A DNA stretch of 64,000 nucleotides from positions 62,001 to 126,000 of the forward strand of contig NZ_WHNZ01000015.1 in assembly GCF_013141725.1 (NCBI RefSeq). The letters are read 5' to 3'. The notes under the pieces were generated by a model that saw only the letters and a program-made list of their open reading frames with translations, had not been told where the DNA came from and ran no database searches. Positions 32,769-41,673 of this stretch are shown here, one piece after another. The position numbers were made by a program, and so were the translations under genes. The stretch's first letter is position 1. Every line of letters begins with the position of its first letter. The stretch comes from Paenibacillus planticolens. Lineage in GTDB: Bacteria; Bacillota; Bacilli; Paenibacillales; NBRC-103111.

Positions 32769-34577
32769 TTGCTTCATTTACCTCTTAATCAAACATGGAA
32801 TTTAGACACTTTTTTCCCTGGCGGAAGCGAGTCTTCTGCGTTCGCAGCTCACCTGAAAGAGCTTCAAGCTTCGATTGCGGCTTTTCAGGAGCAGGTGCGG
32901 AGCACGCCATCGCCACAGCAAGCAGAAGATACAGACGGCCTTGCCAAGCTGGTCGAGTTGCTCCAGCATAATTTGAAACATATTCATGAGGCGGATTCTT
33001 TTGTAGGCTGTCTGCTCGCCGATAATCAGAAGGATAAGAAAGCGCCGGTATTGAACGGTCAAGTCAAAAGCTTATACGCCGAACATTTGTCATCGCTCAC
33101 GCATTTCGATCAAGTGCTGACCGGCATTCCGGATGAAGTGTGGTCGGAGATACTGCAGAAAGAGCCGTTCCAAGCTATTGCATTTCCGCTGCATGAACGC
33201 CGTGCCTTGGCACAAGAAAAACTGCCGCCTGAACAAGAAGCTTTAATTAATGATTTGGCCGTAGACGGCTATCATGGGTGGGGCGACTTGTATAATTCGA
33301 CCGTTGGTCAATTCCGTATGCCGGTGGAGGTTGACGGAGAGACCGCCCAGCTTTCGGCAGGTCAAGCATTTAACAAGCTGCACACTGAGAACCGTGAAGA
33401 ACGGCTGGAGCTTTTCGAGAAATGGGAACAGGCCTGGACGGACAAAGAGGATTACTGCGCAGAGGCGCTGAACCATTTGGCTGGGTTCCGTCTCCAAGTG
33501 TACAAATACAGAGGCTGGAACAGCATACATAAAGAGCCGCTGGCGATCAATCGGATGGAAGAGAAAACGCTGAATGTGATGTGGGATGTTATTGACCGCA
33601 ATAAAGCGATTTTCGTTGACTACTTGAACCGTAAAGCGAAGCTCATTGGCGTCGAGAAATTGGCGTGGGTGGATGTCGATGCTCCGCTTGGCGACTCTTC
33701 CAAGAAAATTTCTTACGATGAAGGCGCAAGTCTCATCATCCAGCAATTCGAGCGCTTCAGTCCGAAGCTGGCGGCCTTTTCGGAGCAAGCATTCGAGAAT
33801 CGCTGGATTGAAGCTGAGGATCGCGCTGGGAAGCGTCCTGGCGGCTTCTGCACGTCATTCCCGATCGCTGGGGAGACCCGTATTTTCATGACGTACGGCG
33901 GCACGCTGAACAACGTTTCAACGCTTGCGCATGAGCTCGGCCACGGCTATCATCAGCACGTGATGACGGATATGCCGGCACTCGCGCAAGAGTATGCGAT
34001 GAACGTCGCGGAAACGGCGTCTACATTCGCAGAGATGATCGTTGCGGACGCGGTTGTGAAGAGCGCTTCTACCGACGAAGAGCGCATGATTTTGCTTGAA
34101 GACAAAATCCAGCGGGCTATCGCCTTCTTCATGAATATCCATGCGAGATTCATTTTTGAAACGAACTTCTACGCAGAACGACGTCAAGGTCTCGTTAGCG
34201 TGGAGCGCCTGAATGAGCTTATGGTGGATGCTCAGAAGCTTGCTTACAAAGATGCGTTAAGCAGCTATCATCCGCATTTCTGGGCAGCCAAATTGCACTT
34301 CTATGCAACCGATGTGCCTTTCTATAACTTCCCTTACACATTCGGCTATATGTTTAGTGCCGGTATTTATGCGAGAGCCGTGCAAGAAGGCGCAGCCTTC
34401 GAAGATAAGTATATCTCTCTGCTTAGAGACACAGGTAGCATGAACGTGGAAGAGCTTGCGCAGAAGCATCTCGGGGTCGATTTGACGGAGCCGGATTTCT
34501 GGCAAAGCGCCGTCGATATGGCTGTTCAAGATGTGAAGGAATTCATGAGACTGACGGAAGATAAGGTTAAGGTATAA
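32769..34577 (+). CDS. pepF: M3-family oligoendopeptidase F
   Basis: A 602-residue zinc peptidase. TLAHELGHGYHQH contains the HExxH zinc motif, and NVAETASTFAEMIVAD supplies the third ligand. Length and the N-terminal helical domain fit the pepF/M3 family of cytoplasmic oligopeptide hydrolases. The start is probably TTG 32769 with AAAGG 8 bases upstream; GTG 32760 is in frame but only 4 bases from its best site. A terminator follows the stop. Confidence 0.93.
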   Translation: MLHLPLNQTWNLDTFFPGGSESSAFAAHLKELQASIAAFQEQVRSTPSPQQAEDTDGLAKLVELLQHNLKHIHEADSFVGCLLADNQKDKKAPVLNGQVKSLYAEHLSSLTHFDQVLTGIPDEVWSEILQKEPFQAIAFPLHERRALAQEKLPPEQEALINDLAVDGYHGWGDLYNSTVGQFRMPVEVDGETAQLSAGQAFNKLHTENREERLELFEKWEQAWTDKEDYCAEALNHLAGFRLQVYKYRGWNSIHKEPLAINRMEEKTLNVMWDVIDRNKAIFVDYLNRKAKLIGVEKLAWVDVDAPLGDSSKKISYDEGASLIIQQFERFSPKLAAFSEQAFENRWIEAEDRAGKRPGGFCTSFPIAGETRIFMTYGGTLNNVSTLAHELGHGYHQHVMTDMPALAQEYAMNVAETASTFAEMIVADAVVKSASTDEERMILLEDKIQRAIAFFMNIHARFIFETNFYAERRQGLVSVERLNELMVDAQKLAYKDALSSYHPHFWAAKLHFYATDVPFYNFPYTFGYMFSAGIYARAVQEGAAFEDKYISLLRDTGSMNVEELAQKHLGVDLTEPDFWQSAVDMAVQDVKEFMRLTEDKVKV

Positions 34578-34580
34578 GAG

Positions 34581-34629
34581 AAAAGGGATGTCCTGAATGT
34601 AGAATGATCTACATGAGGGCATCCCTTTT
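34581..34629 (+). terminator. Bidirectional terminator between pepF and the chemoreceptor gene
   Basis: AAAAGGGATG (34581-34590) and CATCCCTTTT (34620-34629) are exact complements; the loop carries a smaller stem (GTAGA/TCTAC). Confidence 0.8.
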
Positions 34630-34673
34630 GTGACATAGGCGGATCTCAAGTTGAACCGGTACCATTCGTAGAT

Positions 34674-35933
34674 TTATAGCTTGAACACTTGAATCGTCTG
34701 CTGCAGCTGTGTCACGACACGTGTCATTTCCTCAGCTTGGGAGACGATGCCTTGTACGGTAGCAATCTGTTCATTCATGGATGCCGAAACCTCTTGCGTA
34801 CCGGCAGCGGATTCCTCGGTGATAGCCGAGATATTTTCCATGGCGGCCGCGATTTGTTCGGAGCTGACCAGCATCTGTTCGCTTTCTTCCGCAAAACGTG
34901 TGATTTCTTCCGAAATAAAGCCAACGCTGTCGACAATTTGGGAGAATACGATTTCCGTTTGACCGATCAGCACGGTCTGCTTCTTAACGACATCCTCGTT
35001 GACTTGAATGCTGCGAATAGCTTCCTGGATGCCTTGCTCGATGGTTTTCACGAAACCGAATACTTCACGGGTAAGGGAAGTGGATTCTTCAGCAAGCTTG
35101 CGTACTTCCTGTGCGACGACAGCAAATCCCCGGCCGTGTTCGCCTGCTCTGGCCGCTTCGATGGAGGCGTTAAGGGACAGCAGATTCGTTTGTTCGGCAA
35201 TCTCCGAAATGGCGCGGGTTACATTGGTGATGCCAGCCGCTTGACGAGCCAACAAATCGATAGTTTCGGAAACTTGCTGTGTCACTTCCACGTTGCGCTT
35301 CATTCCGACCCCCTGGCTTTCAACGGAGGTGCGGCCTTTCTCCACAAGGGTCATCATCTGATCCGAGCGCTGTTTCATTTCTTTGGCAGATCCTGCGTAG
35401 TTGACAATCTTCCCCTCAATGTCTTTGGAGGTAACTGAAACACCGGATACTTCTTCTGAGATTTGTCCGGCGCCTGCAGCCAGCTCGTGGGCTGAAATGC
35501 TGACTTGTTCCAGGACCGTGCGGAAGTTTTCATTTTTGGAATAAATGTCACGGCTTGTTTGAAAAACTTGTTTGGAAATAGAGCCGGTATCCCGAAGAAT
35601 ATCACGGAGCTTATCAATCATTCTGTTAAAGGATTGGCCTAGCTGGCCAAGGGTATCATCAGAGGTAACCGTCACTTTTTGGGAAAAATCGCCTTTGGAA
35701 ATATTAAGCGCAATCCGGGATAAGTCGGCTACAGGCTCCGTCAATTGGTTCTCAAACCATTTAATGAAGGGGTAGCTTAAGGCGAGAAGGATAATCAGGA
35801 AAATAATTCCTAGTAAGCGGTTCCACTCTGTAGAAAATGTAAGAACAAGCATAAATACACAGTTTAATCCAATCAGTGCATAGCAGCCTAACTGTAACTT
35901 TTTTCTAAAAGATAGGGTTGACATTTTATCCAA
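34674..35933 (-). CDS. Methyl-accepting chemotaxis protein without an extracellular sensor domain
   Basis: A 419-residue chemoreceptor. Two transmembrane helices near residues 10-55 are separated by only a few residues (STEWNR), so there is no extracytoplasmic ligand domain. A HAMP domain ([24 protein letters not shown]) and the signalling hairpin with [41 protein letters not shown] follow. It may sense membrane state or act with another protein. The start is TTG 35933 (GAGGAGT upstream) or ATG 35924. It stands alone. Confidence 0.9.
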   Translation of the reverse strand: MDKMSTLSFRKKLQLGCYALIGLNCVFMLVLTFSTEWNRLLGIIFLIILLALSYPFIKWFENQLTEPVADLSRIALNISKGDFSQKVTVTSDDTLGQLGQSFNRMIDKLRDILRDTGSISKQVFQTSRDIYSKNENFRTVLEQVSISAHELAAGAGQISEEVSGVSVTSKDIEGKIVNYAGSAKEMKQRSDQMMTLVEKGRTSVESQGVGMKRNVEVTQQVSETIDLLARQAAGITNVTRAISEIAEQTNLLSLNASIEAARAGEHGRGFAVVAQEVRKLAEESTSLTREVFGFVKTIEQGIQEAIRSIQVNEDVVKKQTVLIGQTEIVFSQIVDSVGFISEEITRFAEESEQMLVSSEQIAAAMENISAITEESAAGTQEVSASMNEQIATVQGIVSQAEEMTRVVTQLQQTIQVFKL

Positions 35934-36122
35934 TCTGACCGACTCCTCGCGAAATTTGTTGTCTAAGCAGGAATAATGAACTATTTTTGAAAATTATACC
36001 ATTGAATCTGGAAACATTCTACACCAATTCGACAAATATCGTTCGCATTCGTATACATATAGGGATAAATATTAAGAAAATGTTAAGAAAAGTAAAAATT
36101 GCACGAATATTTAAATAAATTG

Positions 36123-36151
36123 TTGAATTATGTAAAAAGTATAGATATAAT
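36123..36151 (+). promoter_or_regulatory. Sigma-A-type promoter
   Basis: TTGAAT (36123-36128), 17-base spacer, TATAAT (36146-36151), about 60 bases before the gene at 36212, in an A+T-rich stretch. Confidence 0.7.
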
Positions 36152-36211
36152 AGGTTTACATTGATAATTTACATAATAAGTAAAAACTTTATATCTTTAG
36201 GGAGGGAAATG

Positions 36212-36580
36212 ATGAGTCTGGATTCAATGTCACTTGCAAGACAGATTGATTTGGTGTTTAGGAGGATTAGGGATGAATTGTCCCATGTGAGTTCAGGTAC
36301 GGTATTTGTTCATATCCGCAACAATGAAATCGGTAAATTCGGTGTGAAGCATCTGCCGTTTGAAAGTAAGGACGGCGTGCTGCCGGAGACGGCGGTTAAG
36401 GGGCTAACCGAGTTGCAGTATCAAGCTTTTCGGCAGATGGCGCTGGAGTCGCTGAAGCGGAAGAAGAGCTGGACACATGGTGAGATCTTCTTCGATTTTA
36501 CAGTCAGACACAATATGTTGTCGGCAAGTATCACGTTCGAAAGCAATTATAATATGGCTAGTTTAGCCAAAACGATTTAG
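36212..36580 (+). CDS. Conserved hypothetical protein (122 residues)
   Basis: A soluble mixed alpha/beta protein: an amphipathic N-terminal helix (LARQIDLVFRRIRDELSHV), then GTVFVHIRNNEIGKFGVKHLPFES and a C-terminal strand region EIFFDFTVRHNMLSASITFESNYN. No catalytic motif is apparent and I do not recognise the family. I chose ATG 36212, 6 bases after GGAGGG; ATG 36209 is too close to that site. It has its own promoter and terminator, so it is a single-gene unit. Confidence 0.7.
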   Translation: MSLDSMSLARQIDLVFRRIRDELSHVSSGTVFVHIRNNEIGKFGVKHLPFESKDGVLPETAVKGLTELQYQAFRQMALESLKRKKSWTHGEIFFDFTVRHNMLSASITFESNYNMASLAKTI

Positions 36581-36598
36581 CACTTATCCTATACGAGC

Positions 36599-36633
36599 AA
36601 ACACCCCAGTCATCTCTATGACCGGGGTGTTTG
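36599..36633 (+). terminator. Bidirectional terminator
   Basis: AACACCCC and GGGGTGTT arms enclose an inner GTCAT/ATGAC stem, with TTTGTTT on the right. It separates the hypothetical gene from the convergent siderophore permease operon. Confidence 0.85.
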
Positions 36634-36646
36634 TTTATCGAGAGCA

Positions 36647-37696
36647 TTATCCGCGATTTCTGCTGCGGTATAAGACGTAGATGAACAAAGGCGCTCCGAT
36701 GGCTGCTGTGAAAACGCCTGCCGGAATATCGAGCGGCTTGAACACGAAACGTCCAGCCAGATCCGCAAGAAGCAGGAGTAAGGAACCCGTCAACGCGGAA
36801 ACGGGAATCAGCGAGCCGAAGCTTGGTCCTACGAACTTGCGGGCAATATGAGGAGCCATGAGGCCGATGAAATTAATGGCCCCACCAAAGGCTACTGCAG
36901 CGCCGGACAGTGCTACGCTCAAAATAATGAGCAGAAAGCGCTGGCGCTGCACGCTGCTTCCCACATTCCGGGCGATGTCTTCACCTAAGGATTGTACGGT
37001 AATATGCCGCGCATACAAGAAGATTACCGGGATTAGGATTCCGACCCATGGAAGAAGCGGATATACGGCTTTTTGCCACGAGACGCCGTAAATGCTCCCT
37101 GTCATGAAGGTTAAGGATTGATTCGCGAGAATGATCGGTCCGGAAATCATCATCAGATACGAGATTGCGCTCATTGCCGCAGTAAGGCCTGTGCCGATCA
37201 GGACGAGCCGAAGCGGGGTGATGCCATTTTTCCATGAGAAGAAGTAGACCAGCAAGGTGGCGGCGAAAGCGCCGAGAATAGCGGCAACAGGCAGCCAGTG
37301 AATGCTGATTTTATCAGAGAAAAAGAAGAAAAAGGAAACCGCGCCGAGCGTAGCCCCACCTGTTGAGCCGATGGTATCCGGCGATGTTAGCGGATTTCGA
37401 ACGATGCCTTGCAGGATGGCGCCCGCAACGCCGAGCGATGCGCCGATCAAAACGGCCACTATCACCCTAGGCAGTCGCAACGATCTGACAATCATATTGC
37501 TGGGATCAGTCCCATAACCGAATACGGCACGTACGACCTCTACGGGCTTGATATAGATGCTGCCGATTCCAGTACTTAGAATCATGACGATAATGACGGA
37601 CAAGAGTAATAACAGGGTTACAAGGACTGATTTCTTACTGACCATATAAGAGAAGCTTTTGCTTCGAAGCGTGACATATCGATTGGAATGACTCAT
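36647..37696 (-). CDS. Iron-siderophore ABC transporter permease (FecCD family), second subunit
   Basis: A 349-residue permease with about nine transmembrane helices and the FecCD signatures LRLPRVIVAVLIGASLGVAGAILQG, NPLTSPDTIGSTGGATLGA and GAINFIGLMAPHIARKFVG. It starts at ATG 37696 in an ATGA overlap with the first permease gene. The pair forms the membrane channel for a ferric siderophore bound by the lipoprotein at 38899. No ATPase gene is present, so a shared FecE/FhuC-type ATPase elsewhere is needed. Confidence 0.92.
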   Translation of the reverse strand: MSHSNRYVTLRSKSFSYMVSKKSVLVTLLLLLSVIIVMILSTGIGSIYIKPVEVVRAVFGYGTDPSNMIVRSLRLPRVIVAVLIGASLGVAGAILQGIVRNPLTSPDTIGSTGGATLGAVSFFFFFSDKISIHWLPVAAILGAFAATLLVYFFSWKNGITPLRLVLIGTGLTAAMSAISYLMMISGPIILANQSLTFMTGSIYGVSWQKAVYPLLPWVGILIPVIFLYARHITVQSLGEDIARNVGSSVQRQRFLLIILSVALSGAAVAFGGAINFIGLMAPHIARKFVGPSFGSLIPVSALTGSLLLLLADLAGRFVFKPLDIPAGVFTAAIGAPLFIYVLYRSRNRG

Positions 37697-38715
37697 TTCA
37701 GCAGTCCCCCTTTGCGAGCAATGTAAATAAAGAAGGGAACTCCAAGAATGGCTGTCGTTACACCTACATGAACTTCCTTCGGCATGACGATGAAGCGGGC
37801 AATGATGTCCGCGCCCACGAGCAAAATACCGCCAAGAACAGCGCAGTAAGGAATGACCCAGCGATAATCGATCCCGACAAGAAACCGGACGATATGCGGG
37901 ATGATGATGCCTACGAAAACAATCGGGCCTGCGACGGCGACAGAGCCTCCGGCCAATACAACAATGACGATGGCGGTAATGAATTTCACGTAAATCGTGC
38001 GTTGTCCGAGCCCTTTGGCCACATCGTCCCCCATGGACAAGATGTTGATGTGCGGCGAAAGAAGAAACGCACAGACCCATGCGATCAGGATATACGGATA
38101 GACGGATTGAAGCATAGCCATTGTCCTGCCTTCGATCGATCCGACAAGCCAATAAAGAACTTGGTCAAATGCTTTACCGTTTCCAAGCAGGATACCTTGT
38201 GTAAGCGATGCGAAGAAGGCCGTCATGGCCGAGCCGGCTAACGTAATTTTCATAGGGGTTAAGCCGTCTTTGCCCAATGAGCCAAGTCCATAGACAAGAA
38301 CTGAGCTCACGGCAGCGCCCAGAAAAGCAATCCAAGTGAACTGCGAGAGACTGGACACATTGAAAAATCCGACAGATAGCACGATGGCAAAGGCTGCGCC
38401 TGAATTAATGCCAAAAATACTTGGTGATGCAAGCGGGTTCCTTGTCATTGCCTGCATGAGCGCCCCTGCAACGGCCAAGCTTCCGCCAACGAGTGCGGCG
38501 ATTAAAGCTCTTGGAATACGCACGGTTTGAATAATGATAGCCTCGTTCGAAGGCTTCGCCGCATGATCGAAAGATTGCATGACCTGGGCCCATGAATAGG
38601 AGCGCAGACCGAACCTGACGCTGCAAACCATCAGCCCGGCAAGCACGAGGAGAGCTGCGAGCAGTCCGATACTTTTATACAAATGATATTGACGTTCTTT
38701 GTTTGAATAATCCAT
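37693..38715 (-). CDS. Iron-siderophore ABC transporter permease (FecCD family), first subunit
   Basis: A 340-residue permease with FecCD signatures VRIPRALIAALVGGSLAVAGALMQAMTRNPLASPSIFGINSGAAF and GPIVFVGIIIPHIVRFLVG. It is the first gene of the two-permease operon, divergent from the binding-protein gene. A Fur-box-like site at 38787-38801 lies about 70 bases upstream of its start, so iron repression is likely. Confidence 0.92.
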   Translation of the reverse strand: MDYSNKERQYHLYKSIGLLAALLVLAGLMVCSVRFGLRSYSWAQVMQSFDHAAKPSNEAIIIQTVRIPRALIAALVGGSLAVAGALMQAMTRNPLASPSIFGINSGAAFAIVLSVGFFNVSSLSQFTWIAFLGAAVSSVLVYGLGSLGKDGLTPMKITLAGSAMTAFFASLTQGILLGNGKAFDQVLYWLVGSIEGRTMAMLQSVYPYILIAWVCAFLLSPHINILSMGDDVAKGLGQRTIYVKFITAIVIVVLAGGSVAVAGPIVFVGIIIPHIVRFLVGIDYRWVIPYCAVLGGILLVGADIIARFIVMPKEVHVGVTTAILGVPFFIYIARKGGLLK

Positions 38716-38786
38716 GATGATTGCCCTGCTTCCTTATTAGCTGCTTCATTTATTTTAATGAGAACGGCAATTGAAGTCAACGATTT

Positions 38787-38801
38787 TGAGAATCATTATC
38801 A
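38787..38801 (-). promoter_or_regulatory. Fur box upstream of the permease operon
   Basis: TGAGAAT-C-ATTATCA matches the Bacillus 7-1-7 Fur consensus (TGATAATnATTATCA) with one mismatch. Confidence 0.7.
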
Positions 38802-38808
38802 ATTTCGA

Positions 38809-38867
38809 TTGACAGATTTTCTAAAACCGAGTACGATAGGTTGGCTAGATAATGATAATCGTTATCA
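38809..38867 (+). promoter_or_regulatory. Promoter and Fur box of the siderophore-binding protein gene
   Basis: TTGACA (38809-38814), 17-base spacer, TACGAT (38832-38837) is a strong promoter. TGATAAT-C-GTTATCA (38853-38867) is a 7-1-7 Fur box with one mismatch, just downstream of the expected start site, where bound Fur would block transcription. Confidence 0.78.
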
Positions 38868-38898
38868 TCAATAGATCGTGTGGAGGGAACATAGTCAG

Positions 38899-39894
38899 AT
38901 GTTTGGGAAAAGTAAACAACTAAGAAGAGCTTGGACTCTTGTTGCCATTCTGTTTGTAGTATCCATTGTTTTAACTGCGTGTGGGGAAAAGCCGGGCTCA
39001 CAGCCAGCAGCGTCCGCAGCACCGCAAGAAACAGCAAAGTCGGAAGGTCCTCGTACGATTAAGCATGCGATGGGGGAAACCGCTGTACCTGCGCACCCGC
39101 AGCGTGTTGTTATTTTGACGAATGAAGGAACAGAAGCCCTATTAGCTCTAGGCATTAAACCGGTCGGCGCCGTCGAATCCTACTATGGAAGTCCATGGTT
39201 TGACCATATTAAAGCTGATATGCAAGGTGTTACAACTGTTGGCGGGGAGTCACAGCCAAACCTGGAGTTAATCGCATCCTTGAAGCCCGATTTAATCATT
39301 GGGAACAAAATGCGCCATGAGAAAGTGTACGATCAACTTAAAGCGATTGCTCCAACGGTGTATTCCGAGACATTGCGCGGTGAGTGGAAAAGCAACTTCG
39401 CTCTATATGCCGATGCCTTAAATAAGAAAGCCGAAGGCGATAAAATTATCGCGGCCTTTGATAAACGGATTGACGATTTCAAAAGCAAAGCAGGCGATAA
39501 GCTGAAAGAGAAAGTCGCTGTCGTTCGTTTCATGGGTGGCAAAACGCGATACTACTACGGCAATATGTTTACCGGCGTTATTTTCAAACAAATCGGTTTT
39601 GACCGTTCGGATGCGAAAAGCGATGAGAAATCGTTTGAAGACATTACCAAGGAACGCCTGACTGAGCTTGATGCGGCAGACCGCGTGTTCTACTTTACGT
39701 ATGAGACCGGTGACGGCAAAGGGACGAAGCAAGAGCAGGAATGGATGAATGACCCGCTCTGGAAAAATCTCAAAGTGGTGCAAAACAATAAATTAGTGAA
39801 AGTCAATGACGCGACATGGAATACAGCCGGCGGTGTGAAAGCGGCGAATATCATGTTGGATGATTTGTACAAGATCTACGATATCAAGCCTTAA
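38899..39894 (+). CDS. Iron-siderophore ABC transporter substrate-binding lipoprotein
   Basis: A 331-residue lipoprotein. The signal peptide ends at VLTACGE, with the lipobox cysteine near residue 28. The mature protein begins with the two-lobe fold of FecB/FhuD-type proteins: HPQRVVILTNEGTEALLALGIKPVGAV, LELIASLKPDLIIGNK and TWNTAGGVKAANIMLDDL. I chose ATG 38899; the upstream GTG at 38878 is part of the GGAGGGAAC site region. It is divergent from two permease genes and Fur-controlled. Closest by eye to iron-hydroxamate/citrate binding proteins; the exact siderophore is unknown. Confidence 0.9.
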   Translation: MFGKSKQLRRAWTLVAILFVVSIVLTACGEKPGSQPAASAAPQETAKSEGPRTIKHAMGETAVPAHPQRVVILTNEGTEALLALGIKPVGAVESYYGSPWFDHIKADMQGVTTVGGESQPNLELIASLKPDLIIGNKMRHEKVYDQLKAIAPTVYSETLRGEWKSNFALYADALNKKAEGDKIIAAFDKRIDDFKSKAGDKLKEKVAVVRFMGGKTRYYYGNMFTGVIFKQIGFDRSDAKSDEKSFEDITKERLTELDAADRVFYFTYETGDGKGTKQEQEWMNDPLWKNLKVVQNNKLVKVNDATWNTAGGVKAANIMLDDLYKIYDIKP

Positions 39895-39904
39895 TAAATG
39901 AGAG

Positions 39905-39932
39905 GACTGCTTATTGCAAGCAGTCTTTTTTT
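39905..39932 (+). terminator. Terminator of the siderophore-binding protein gene
   Basis: GACTGCTT (39905-39912), loop ATTGC, AAGCAGTC (39918-39925), then seven T residues. Confidence 0.9.
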
Positions 39933-39942
39933 GTATAGACGC

Positions 39943-39991
39943 AAAAAAGAGGGCTTCCTTTTCAGTAGACTGGCTACTTGAAGGAAAGCCC
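39943..39991 (-). terminator. Terminator of the minus-strand SASP gene
   Basis: On the minus strand GGGCTTTCCTT pairs with AAGGAAGCCC (one bulge), followed by TCTTTTTT. Confidence 0.75.
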
Positions 39992-40018
39992 CCGTTCGTT
40001 TAAGTATAGGAGAGGTTG

Positions 40019-40255
40019 TTATCTGCTGAATCTGTTAGCGCTGCTGCCTGCTAGCTGTTGTTCAGCGATTTGAACAAGTCGACGTGTGATGTGGCCCCCA
40101 ATAGAGCCTGTATCACGGGACGTCATGTAGCCATAGTAGCCGTCTTGAGGAATCTGGATACCTAGTTCTTGAGCAACTTCGAATTTCATTTGATCCAAAG
40201 CTGCTGTAGCTTGTGGAACAACTAAAGTGTTGCTGCTGCGAGATTGTCCTGCCAT
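40019..40255 (-). CDS. Alpha/beta-type small acid-soluble spore protein
   Basis: A 78-residue SASP: FEVAQELGI and the DNA-binding, protease-sensitive segment GSIGGHITRRLVQIAE are diagnostic. These proteins coat spore DNA, shift it toward the A form and are degraded by the GPR protease on germination. GGAGGTGAT precedes the ATG. A sigma-G-like promoter lies upstream. A close paralogue is at 46712-46939 on the other strand. Confidence 0.95.
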   Translation of the reverse strand: MAGQSRSSNTLVVPQATAALDQMKFEVAQELGIQIPQDGYYGYMTSRDTGSIGGHITRRLVQIAEQQLAGSSANRFSR

Positions 40256-40278
40256 CTGATATCACCTCCAGTAATAGG

Positions 40279-40308
40279 TAGTATAATCTCTTTTGCAAAT
40301 AATACTCA
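40279..40308 (-). promoter_or_regulatory. Sigma-G-like promoter of the SASP gene
   Basis: On the minus strand TGAGTA, 17-base spacer, TATACTA; this resembles the forespore sigma-G consensus (TGMATA and CATNNTA) with small deviations. Confidence 0.5.
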
Positions 40309-40412
40309 TGCTGATTTCTGGAAATTTCCACCAAGCGCATATAAAGCTGAAAAGCAGGATCGGACAGTCTTTGTTATAATAAGAAAAGCAACGGGAGATC
40401 GGAGGCGGAATG

Positions 40413-40910
40413 ATGTTTGAACTATCGGTAAAGGGCTGGTCCCTGGATAAGGATTTGCAAATCATACAAGCGGATGTCCGCATGGCGGTGGAAGACAGCC
40501 TTCTTATCGAAGAGCCGCTATGCATCGATGTAGGGCTCCCTGCGCTCTTATACAGTGCGCTGCATGACACGGCGCCGAATCGGTTTGCCCCGCCCGATCA
40601 ATGGGAGCAAATGCCTTTCTTCGTATGCGGCTGCGGAGATCCGGAGTGCAGAGGATTTTCGTTCGTCGTCCATCATTTGCCGGACGAAGAAGTGGAGCTC
40701 ATATCCGTTGAAGAGCGCACCAACGGGACGTACCGCGAACTCGAGACCCACCGCATCTCTGCCGATCGTTACAGGAAGCAGGTATTAGAGATCGGGGAAA
40801 CCTACTTGGCGTTTATCCAAGGTTTGGATTATAGGCCCTATTTTGCCGATACGGTGAAAGTGGTTGAAGGGCTCGTACATCAATTACATCAACAACGACG
40901 GAGTGAATAG
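40413..40910 (+). CDS. Conserved hypothetical protein with CxCx4C motif
   Basis: A 165-residue soluble protein. The distinctive segment is FFVCGCGDPECRGFSFVVHHL, a compact cysteine cluster with two following histidines that could bind zinc or another metal. The remainder is mixed alpha/beta without a known catalytic pattern. I chose ATG 40413, 7 bases after GGAGG; ATG 40410 is in frame but closer. It ends one base before the ATG of the RNase H gene, so the two are translationally linked. No named family was recognised. Confidence 0.65.
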   Translation: MFELSVKGWSLDKDLQIIQADVRMAVEDSLLIEEPLCIDVGLPALLYSALHDTAPNRFAPPDQWEQMPFFVCGCGDPECRGFSFVVHHLPDEEVELISVEERTNGTYRELETHRISADRYRKQVLEIGETYLAFIQGLDYRPYFADTVKVVEGLVHQLHQQRRSE

Positions 40911-40911
40911 G

Positions 40912-41559
40912 ATGGCAGCAGTGAAATATTATGTCGTTTGGGTGGGGCATCAACCCGGGATCTATCGATCGTGGGCCGATTGTCAGGCACAGACGAAAGG
41001 GTATCCGCAAGCGAGATTTAAATCGTATGAATCAGAAGCGGAGGCTCGTCAGGCTTTGGAAAAGGGCTGGCAGAAATCGCTGAATTTCGGAGGGAAATCA
41101 GGAGCGGCGTCTGCTTCCGGGGGCAAGTCAGCTACCCCTGAGACCGCTCCGGAAGTGGACTATGACAGTCTATCCGTCGATGTCGGGTGCTCCGGGAATC
41201 CGGGCATTGTGGAGTACAAGGGCGTCGATACGCGAACCGGCAAGATTTTGTTTTATCAAGGTCCTATTGCCAAGGGCACGAACAACTTGGGTGAATTCCT
41301 TGCCATTGTGCACGGATTGGCGTATCTGAAGAAGCAGGGCAGCAGCAAAACCATTTATACGGATTCCGTGACGGCTTTAAGCTGGATTCGTAAAAAGGAA
41401 GTTTCGACCAATTTGGTCCGGGATGCCTCAACGGAGGAGATTTGGACGCTTGTGGACCGGGCGTTGAAGTGGCTGCGGACCAACAGTTATACGAATAAAA
41501 TCGTGAAATGGGATACGAAGAAGTGGGGAGAAATCAAGGCTGATTTTGGCAGAAAATAA
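40912..41559 (+). CDS. Viroplasmin-RNase H fusion (type 1 ribonuclease H)
   Basis: A 215-residue protein. Residues 1-50 (KYYVVWVGHQPGIYRSWADCQAQTKGYPQARFKSYESEAEA) are the caulimovirus viroplasmin/RNase H1 hybrid-binding domain. After a Gly/Ser-rich linker comes a type 1 RNase H fold with acidic residues in SVDVGCSGNPG, NNLGEFLAIVHG and IYTDSVTALSW. It degrades RNA in RNA-DNA hybrids. Translation begins one base after the previous stop. The first motif reads DVGCSGNPG rather than the common DGSCSGNPG. Confidence 0.88.
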   Translation: MAAVKYYVVWVGHQPGIYRSWADCQAQTKGYPQARFKSYESEAEARQALEKGWQKSLNFGGKSGAASASGGKSATPETAPEVDYDSLSVDVGCSGNPGIVEYKGVDTRTGKILFYQGPIAKGTNNLGEFLAIVHGLAYLKKQGSSKTIYTDSVTALSWIRKKEVSTNLVRDASTEEIWTLVDRALKWLRTNSYTNKIVKWDTKKWGEIKADFGRK

Positions 41560-41673
41560 GCTCTTGCTTTTACATTGACGCGTCAGTACACTAAAGGAAG
41601 AAATTTGACGAAAAGTATGATATGATAGATTCATTGTTTTTACAAAAGAATTGTAATCTAGGAGGAATAGAGA

